Shown: positions 58,512-64,000 of the stretch, piece by piece
Numbering within the stretch: position 1 is the first letter of the stretch
How the letters are laid out: each line of letters begins with the position of its first letter
Assembly: GCF_000970465.2 (NCBI RefSeq)
Contig: NZ_LAJE02000044.1
Location: forward strand, 43,428-107,427
Origin: Devosia insulae DS-56
GTDB taxonomy: Bacteria; Pseudomonadota; Alphaproteobacteria; Rhizobiales; Devosiaceae
Direction: 5' to 3'
DNA: 64,000 nt
Program-made: the position numbers and the translations under genes
The notes under the pieces: generated by a model
Database searches by the model: none
What the model saw: only the letters and a program-made list of their open reading frames with translations
What the model was told of the DNA's origin: nothing

Positions 58512-59396
58512 ATGTTCGACAAGCAGTTGATCGCCACGCCGTCGGAATCCCTGGCCCAGGTGGAGCCGACTCCGGCGCTTACCGATGCCGACCGTGCCCT
58601 GCAGCTCTACGAACTGCACGAGGGCTATGGCCAATGGAAGGTGATCTTTCCGGGCACCGTGGTGCTGTCGGCGCGCGTCGCGGAAATCTACGGCCTCGGA
58701 CCGGATAGTCCGGTGCCGCTGCAGGACCTGGTGAAGCTTTATGTCGCCGAGGATCGCGGCAAGCTGCTGACGCTGATCGCCCAGGCGCTGCAGGACCGGC
58801 GTGGCTTTCGCTGCCGGCTGCGGATCGAGCGGCGCGATGGCGGTGTGCGGATGATCGAGTCGATCGCCGATCTCAGGGTACGCGACGGGCGGGTGATCGA
58901 ACTGTTCGGCGCCAGCCGCGATGTAACCGCGGAGATGGAGCGCGAGTTGCAGGTGCAGGGCCGGCTGAAGCTGGTACAGGATCTGGTCGGCGACATGCCG
59001 GCGCCGATTGCGGTGCTGGACGACAAGCTCCGCGTGCTCGACTGCTCGCTGTACTGGCTCAAGGCGCACCGGTTCGTCGAGCGGCGCGAAGTGATCGGCA
59101 AGACCATCGGCCAGCTGTTTCCTGAGACGCCATCCGAGCAGATCGCCGAGTACGAGGCGGCGCTGCGGGGCCAGACGGTGAAGACGCGCCGCAGCTTCGC
59201 CAGCCCGACCAGCGGCGCGGCGACCCAGTTCGCGACGGTGCTGACGCCCTGGTATGTCGCGGACCGCAAGGTGGGCGGCATCACCGTGGTGGTCGGCTGG
59301 TCGGAAATCGCCACCACTAAACGCGCAGCGCCGGCGCCAACGCCAGTCGAGGATTTCGACGGCTCGCTGCTCGACATGCTGAAGAACGTCAGCTAG
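58512..59396 (+). CDS. PAS-domain protein without output domain
   Basis: A 294-residue protein with two PAS/PAC units: the first with FPGTVVLSARVAEIYGLGPDS and VIELFGASRDVTAEMERELQ, the second with GDMPAPIAVLDDKLRVLDCSLYW and GKTIGQLFPETPS. The C-terminal 30 residues end in DFDGSLLDMLKNVS. No kinase, GGDEF, EAL or HTH domain follows. The ATG at 58512 is used. It lies 73 bases after the GGDEF-EAL gene and may act with it as a separate sensory partner. Confidence 0.82.
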   Translation: MFDKQLIATPSESLAQVEPTPALTDADRALQLYELHEGYGQWKVIFPGTVVLSARVAEIYGLGPDSPVPLQDLVKLYVAEDRGKLLTLIAQALQDRRGFRCRLRIERRDGGVRMIESIADLRVRDGRVIELFGASRDVTAEMERELQVQGRLKLVQDLVGDMPAPIAVLDDKLRVLDCSLYWLKAHRFVERREVIGKTIGQLFPETPSEQIAEYEAALRGQTVKTRRSFASPTSGAATQFATVLTPWYVADRKVGGITVVVGWSEIATTKRAAPAPTPVEDFDGSLLDMLKNVS

Positions 59397-59441
59397 CCGG
59401 GCTGGCTTGCATCCACTGCGCTTTTCTCCGATTGAAGCGGC

Positions 59442-61886
59442 ATGAACCTGCCGCCCCTTCCGATCGACGAAGCCCTGCCCCGGCTGCTGGCCGCGCTGGC
59501 TTCTGGCCCCTATGCGGTGCTGGTGGCGCCGCCCGGGGCGGGCAAGACGACGCGCGTGCCGCTGGCATTGCTCGAGGCGAAATGGCGGGGCGACGGCAAG
59601 ATCGTCATGCTGGAGCCGCGGCGGCTGGCAGCGCGGGCCGCAGCAAGGCGGATGGCGCAATCGCTCGACGACGAGGTCGGCGGCGTGGTCGGCTATCGGG
59701 TACGGCTCGACGCCAAGGTCAGCAAGCGGACGCGCATCGAGGTGGTGACCGAAGGGGTGTTTACCCGGATGATCCTCGACGATCCGGAGCTCACCGGCAT
59801 CGCCGCAGTGCTGTTCGACGAGTTCCATGAGCGCAGCCTCGATGCCGATCTCGGGCTGGCGCTGGCGCTCGATGCGGCGGCGCTGCGCGACGACCTGCGT
59901 GTGCTGGTGATGTCGGCGACGATCGACGGAGCCCGGGTAGCAGAGCTGCTCGATGGGGCGCCGGTGGTGGTCTCCGAAGGGCGGGCGTTTCCGGTGGAGA
60001 CGATCTGGCGCGACCGCGATCCGCTGGTGAAAATCGAGGACCAGGTGACGAGCGTAGTGCTCGAAGCGCTGCGCGAGCAACCGGGCTCGGCGCTGGTGTT
60101 CCTGCCGGGACAGGCGGAGATCGGACGGGTGGCGGAGCGGCTGGCGGGACGCGTCCCCGCCGATGTCGATATCGCGCCGCTCTACGGGCAGCTGACACCG
60201 GAGGAGCAGGATCGTGCGGTGCAGCCGGCACGGCCCGGGCGGCGCAAGGTGGTGCTGGCAACCTCGATCGCCGAGACTTCGCTGACCATCGAGGGGGTGC
60301 GGATCGTCGTCGATAGTGGCCTCAGGCGCGCGCCCGCCTACGAGCCGGCGACCGGCCTGTCGGTGCTCGAAACACGAAAAGTGTCGCGGGCCTCCGCAGA
60401 CCAGCGGCGCGGACGCGCCGGGCGTGTCGAGCCGGGGGTGTGTTACCGGCTGTGGGGCGAAGGCCAGAACGCGGCGCTGCTGGCGTTCGACGCGCCGGAG
60501 ATGCTGGAGGCGGACCTTTCGGGACTGGCGCTCGATCTCGCCGGCTGGGGGGTGAGCGATCCGAGCCAGCTCCAATTCCTCGATCCACCGCCGGCGCCGG
60601 CGTGGAATGAGGCAGTGGGCCTGCTCAAGGGGCTCGAGGCACTGGACGACAGCGGGCGGATCACCGTCGAGGGCAAGGCGCTGGCGCGGCTGCCGCTGCA
60701 CCCGCGGCTGGGGCACATGATCCACCGTGCGGCGGAGGAAGATGATGCGCTGACGGCGGCGCAGCTGGCGGTGCTGCTGGGCGAACGCGGGCTCGGAGGC
60801 GACGGCACTGACCTCGTGCACCGGCTCGAACGCTTCGGGCGGGAGCGCGGCAAGCGGGCCGATGAAGCACGTGGGCTGGCACGGCGCTGGGCCGGGATGG
60901 TCGGCAATACGGGTTCAGGCGGCGAGGTCGGACGCCACCTGGCGCGGGCCTATCCGGACCGCGTGGCGCAGCAGGCGGGAGCACGCGGCCGGTTCCGGCT
61001 GGCCAACGGGCGGCAGGCGAGCCTCGAGGACAGCGACGGGCTGGCGAATGCGCCCTACCTGGTGGTGACCGATATCACCGGCGCGGCGGCGACCGGGCGG
61101 ATCCGAGCCGCAGCGGCAATCGAGCGGGCAACGATCGAAGAGCTGTTCGCCGGCGAAATCGTCGACGAGGCGACGATGGCGTTCGACCGCGGTTCGCGCA
61201 GCGTGCGGGCCCGGCGGGTGCGACGGCTCGGGGCATTGCGGCTCGACGAAGCGCCGGTGGCGATTGCCGATGCCGCGAGCGCGGCACAGGCGCTGGCAGA
61301 AGGTATCGCCGGGCTCGGGGTTGGCGTGCTGCCGTGGAGCAAAGAGCAGCAGGCGCTGCGGGCGCGGACGAGCTACCTGCGAGCGACGCTGGGCGAGGCG
61401 TGGCCGGATCTCTCCGATGCCGGCCTCGCGGCGGACATCGCCTGGCTGGTGCCGGCCATCACCGGCAAGACCGCGCTGAGCGAGATCGGGGCCGACGATC
61501 TGGGCGGGGCGCTCGAGGGGCTGTTGCCCTGGGCGCGACGGCAGGAGATCGAACGCCTGCTGCCTAGCCATTTCGACGCACCCTCGGGCTCGCACCTGCC
61601 GATCGACTATGGGGCGGAGAACGGGCCGGCGCTGGAGGTGCGGGTGCAGGAGCTGTTCGGGCTCGACAAGCATCCGAGCGTCGCCGGTGGCAAGGTGCCG
61701 CTGCTGCTGGTGCTGCTTTCGCCGGCGCATCGACCGATCCAGACGACACGCGACCTGCCCGGCTTCTGGCGCGGCAGCTGGAAGGACGTGGCCAAGGATT
61801 TGAAAGGCCGCTACCCGCGGCACTATTGGCCGGAGAACCCGCTGGAGGCGGCGGCGACCGCAAGGGCGAAGCCAAGGGGGACGTGA
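59442..61886 (+). CDS. hrpB: ATP-dependent RNA helicase HrpB
   Basis: An 814-residue DEAH-box helicase. VAPPGAGKTTRVPLALLEAK is Walker A; LFDEFHERSLDADLGLAL is a DEFH box; VMSATIDG is motif III, and SIAETSLTIEGVRIVVDSG and QRRGRAGRVEPGVCYRLW are motifs V and VI. The HrpB-specific C-terminal ends HYWPENPLEAAATARAKPR. Length is as expected. It is convergent with recQ across a family A repeat. Confidence 0.95.
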   Translation: MNLPPLPIDEALPRLLAALASGPYAVLVAPPGAGKTTRVPLALLEAKWRGDGKIVMLEPRRLAARAAARRMAQSLDDEVGGVVGYRVRLDAKVSKRTRIEVVTEGVFTRMILDDPELTGIAAVLFDEFHERSLDADLGLALALDAAALRDDLRVLVMSATIDGARVAELLDGAPVVVSEGRAFPVETIWRDRDPLVKIEDQVTSVVLEALREQPGSALVFLPGQAEIGRVAERLAGRVPADVDIAPLYGQLTPEEQDRAVQPARPGRRKVVLATSIAETSLTIEGVRIVVDSGLRRAPAYEPATGLSVLETRKVSRASADQRRGRAGRVEPGVCYRLWGEGQNAALLAFDAPEMLEADLSGLALDLAGWGVSDPSQLQFLDPPPAPAWNEAVGLLKGLEALDDSGRITVEGKALARLPLHPRLGHMIHRAAEEDDALTAAQLAVLLGERGLGGDGTDLVHRLERFGRERGKRADEARGLARRWAGMVGNTGSGGEVGRHLARAYPDRVAQQAGARGRFRLANGRQASLEDSDGLANAPYLVVTDITGAAATGRIRAAAAIERATIEELFAGEIVDEATMAFDRGSRSVRARRVRRLGALRLDEAPVAIADAASAAQALAEGIAGLGVGVLPWSKEQQALRARTSYLRATLGEAWPDLSDAGLAADIAWLVPAITGKTALSEIGADDLGGALEGLLPWARRQEIERLLPSHFDAPSGSHLPIDYGAENGPALEVRVQELFGLDKHPSVAGGKVPLLLVLLSPAHRPIQTTRDLPGFWRGSWKDVAKDLKGRYPRHYWPENPLEAAATARAKPRGT

Positions 61887-61896
61887 GCGATCACTG

Positions 61897-62034
61897 TTAG
61901 AGACGGCCCCCTCCCGGCCTCCCCCATGAAGGGGGAGGTGAAGAGTCGAGTATCGGTCTTCGATCGTGCCAAATACACCGGCGGGGCACCTCCCCCTTCA
62001 TCGGGGAGGATGGGAGGGGGCCGTCCCTATCAGT
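61897..62034. repeat. dispersed inverted-repeat element, family A copy 5
   Basis: Arms TTAGAGACGGCCCCCTCCC and GGGAGGGGGCCGTCCCTA, with the same core as copy 2. It fills the gap between hrpB and recQ, 10 and 4 bases from their stop codons. Confidence 0.85.
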
Positions 62035-62038
62035 ATGG

Positions 62039-63865
62039 CTAAACCGGCCCGGCCGCCCGCAGCACAGCCAAAAACTCCGCCCCGTAGCGCTTCAGTTTGC
62101 TCTCCCCGATGCCATTGATGGTGCCGAGTTCGGCCATGGTCTGTGGTCGTTCCAGCGCCATGGCGCGGAGCGTCGTGTCGTGGAAGACCACATAGGGCGG
62201 CACGCCCTGGGATTTGGCGAGGGCGGCGCGTTCGGAGCGCAGCGCTTCGAACAGCGATTGCGCAGCCGGGGGCAACTGCACGGCGTTCTGTAGGGCACGG
62301 CGGGTCTCGGTGGCTTTGCGCGGCCGGTCGCGGCGGAGGGTGATCTTGCGCTCGCCGCGGAACACTTCTCGCGAGCCTTCGCCGAGGTGCAGGGCGCCGA
62401 ACGAGTGGTCGACAGTGATCAGACCCATGGCGGTGAGCTGGCGGATCACCGATTGCCAGGAGCGCTGGTCCATGTCCTTGCCCTGGCCGAACACCGGCTG
62501 GTCCTGGTGGCTGAACTGGGTGACCTTGTCGGTGACCTTGCCGAGCAGCACGTCGACGATGTGCCCGGCGCCGAAGCGCTGGCCGGTGCGGTAGACGCAG
62601 GCCAGCGCCTTGATCGCGGCATCGGACCCGTCCCAGGTTTCGACCGGCACGAGGCAGGTGTCGCAGTTGTTGCAGCTGCCGGGATGCGCCTCGCCGAAAT
62701 GCGCGAGGATGGCCCGGCGGCGGCATTCCGGAGTTTCGCAGACGGCGAGCAGCGCCGTGAGCTTCAGCCGCTCGACCCGCTTCACCTCATCGGGGGCGTT
62801 GCCCTCATCGATCATGCGGCGGCGCTGCGCCACGTCGGCCATGCCGTAACACATCCAGGCTTCAGCCGGCAGGCCGTCGCGGCCGGCACGGCCGGTCTCC
62901 TGGTAATAGGCCTCGATGGACGAGGGCAGATCCATGTGAGCGACATAGCGCACGTCGGGCTTGTCGATACCCATGCCGAAGGCGACGGTGGCAACGAGGC
63001 AGAGCGACTCTTCCTTGAGGAAGGCATCCTGGTTGGCGGCGCGGTCGCGGGCGTTCATGCCGGCATGATAGGCGAGCGCGCGAACCCCCTGCTTGTTCAG
63101 CCACTCGGTGGTCGAGTCGACCTTGGCGCGGCTGAGGCAATAGACGATGCCGGAATTGCCGGTATGGCGGGCGAGGAAGCTCTTCAGCTGGGCCCGTGCA
63201 TTGTCGCGCTCGACGATCGCGTAGCTGATATTGGGCCGGTCGAAGCTGGTGGTGAAGATGCGCGCGTCGCTGAGGCCGAGCCGCTCGACGATATCGTCGC
63301 GGGTGGTGGGGTCGGCCGTGGCGGTGAGCGCGATGCGCGGCACGCCGGGATAATCGGCGGCGATCGAGGCGAGCTCACGATACTCGGGGCGGAAATCATG
63401 GCCCCATTGGCTGACGCAATGCGCCTCATCGATGGCGATAAGCGAGATCTCGACGCCCTGCATCATCGACTTGAAGCCGGGGAGCACCAGGCGCTCGGGA
63501 GCAACGTAGAGCAGGTCGAGCTTGCCGGATTTGAGGTCGCGGAAAGTGCGCGAGGAGTCTTCGGAGCTGACCGAGGAGTTGAGGGTCGCGGCGTTGACAC
63601 CCGCCTGCTTCAGCGCCTCGACCTGATCGCGCATCAGGGCGATGAGCGGCGAAACGACGATGCCGACGCCCTTCCGCGCCAACGCGGGAACCTGGAAGCA
63701 CATCGATTTGCCGGCGCCGGTCGGGAACAGCACCACTGCGTCGCCGCCACCGGTGACGTGGCGGACAACATCCTCCTGCTGGCCGCGAAAACTCTGGTGC
63801 CCGAAGACGGTGCGCAGGATTTCGGCGGGGTCGCGAGGCGGTGTGTCGAAGAGCGACTCAAGCAT
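62039..63865 (-). CDS. recQ: ATP-dependent DNA helicase RecQ
   Basis: A 608-residue RecQ helicase, the same length as the E. coli protein. Walker A is [16 protein letters not shown], the DEAH box [31 protein letters not shown] is motif VI. The zinc site uses the Cys in [10 protein letters not shown] and SCNNCDTC; an RQC domain and a C-terminal HRDC domain ([20 protein letters not shown]) follow. The ATG at 63865 is chosen. A GTG at 63964 would add 33 Ser/Pro-rich residues unlike the family. Confidence 0.95.
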   Translation of the reverse strand: MLESLFDTPPRDPAEILRTVFGHQSFRGQQEDVVRHVTGGGDAVVLFPTGAGKSMCFQVPALARKGVGIVVSPLIALMRDQVEALKQAGVNAATLNSSVSSEDSSRTFRDLKSGKLDLLYVAPERLVLPGFKSMMQGVEISLIAIDEAHCVSQWGHDFRPEYRELASIAADYPGVPRIALTATADPTTRDDIVERLGLSDARIFTTSFDRPNISYAIVERDNARAQLKSFLARHTGNSGIVYCLSRAKVDSTTEWLNKQGVRALAYHAGMNARDRAANQDAFLKEESLCLVATVAFGMGIDKPDVRYVAHMDLPSSIEAYYQETGRAGRDGLPAEAWMCYGMADVAQRRRMIDEGNAPDEVKRVERLKLTALLAVCETPECRRRAILAHFGEAHPGSCNNCDTCLVPVETWDGSDAAIKALACVYRTGQRFGAGHIVDVLLGKVTDKVTQFSHQDQPVFGQGKDMDQRSWQSVIRQLTAMGLITVDHSFGALHLGEGSREVFRGERKITLRRDRPRKATETRRALQNAVQLPPAAQSLFEALRSERAALAKSQGVPPYVVFHDTTLRAMALERPQTMAELGTINGIGESKLKRYGAEFLAVLRAAGPV

Positions 63866-64000
63866 GGCTGAATGAGTCGGAAGTTTGCGGCTTGGGGTCA
63901 AGGGGCTTGGGCGCGGCGCGTGCGACGCCCCCCCTCCGAGTTGCGCTAGCTCGCTGTCGCTCACAAGCTTGGCTTGCCTTGTAACCCGACATCAAGGGGG
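63866..64000. other. end of window, upstream of recQ
   Basis: This stretch of 135 bases contains the recQ control region. It has a run of C bases and the phrase GAGTTGCGCTAGCTCGCTGTCGC; no promoter boxes stand out. No gene is supported. Confidence 0.5.

Noticed and set aside
58500..60821. A 773-codon minus-strand open frame opposite the PAS and hrpB genes
   Set aside because: Antisense shadow of genuine coding sequence, rich in His, Arg and Gln, with no family features.
63866..63964. 33-residue extension of RecQ from a GTG
   Set aside because: Ser/Pro/Gly-rich and unlike the family; the start at 63865 gives the normal RecQ length.
1..64000. tRNA or rRNA genes
   Set aside because: I looked in the intergenic gaps for cloverleaf arms with GGTTCGA-type T-loops and found none; a dedicated scan would be decisive.

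Overview
This is about 64 kb of GC-rich chromosomal DNA from an alphaproteobacterium. It is most likely a member of the Hyphomicrobiales (Rhizobiales), and the gene content looks Devosia-like; the genus is an inference from gene style, not from a marker gene. Coding density is high. I see no rRNA, tRNA, phage, transposase or CRISPR array. Many intergenic gaps hold short dispersed inverted-repeat elements, of at least four families.

Layout. 0.1-8 kb: the phosphate regulon, phoR-pstSCAB-phoU on the minus strand, with a divergent PPK2 polyphosphate kinase. Two three-heptamer Pho boxes lie in front of pstS and phoR. 8.1-15.5 kb: a plus-strand catabolic cluster with an N-formylglutamate amidohydrolase-like enzyme, an ethanolamine-permease-type transporter, a glutamine-synthetase-like ligase, an aldehyde dehydrogenase and an iron alcohol dehydrogenase. 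It reads as a gamma-glutamylation route for ethanolamine or a similar amino alcohol. A DUF7662-like gene overlapping a PIN-domain (VapC-like) gene sits in the middle of it. 15.7-18.4 kb: hexuronate-type sugar genes (mannitol-dehydrogenase family and KDG-kinase-like). 18.4-30 kb: mixed metabolic and regulatory genes. These include a LysR gene divergent from DUF1127/VOC/SDR genes, a TetA-like MFS pump, an S-adenosylhomocysteinase-like protein with altered active-site residues, a LysE exporter, a Zn-alcohol dehydrogenase and a threonine aldolase.

30.4-32.6 kb: a YtrA-type GntR regulator with an ABC-2 transporter and a clear palindromic operator. 32.7-36.4 kb: a sugar-nucleotide epimerase, a fosmidomycin-resistance-type MFS gene and a 6-phosphogluconolactonase-type propeller. 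36.5-46.1 kb: a large minus-strand sugar or polyol operon. It encodes a binding protein, two permeases, an 81-residue membrane protein, two MalK-type ATPases, a sugar isomerase-like TIM barrel, a Gfo/Idh/MocA dehydrogenase and a ketose-3-epimerase-like TIM barrel. This set fits oxidation of a sugar at one carbon followed by epimerisation or elimination. 46.2-49.5 kb: TetR, divergent from a split Tm-1 module (UPF0261 protein plus PEP-hydrolase-like TIM barrel) and a cupin. 49.6-64 kb: a cyclase-TolB-TPR protein, a second PPK2, soluble transhydrogenase, an M29 aminopeptidase, a PAS-GGDEF-EAL protein with a PAS-only neighbour, HrpB and RecQ helicases.

Starts were re-chosen by eye from Shine-Dalgarno sequences and family lengths. 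Functions come from recognised motifs; no database search was run.
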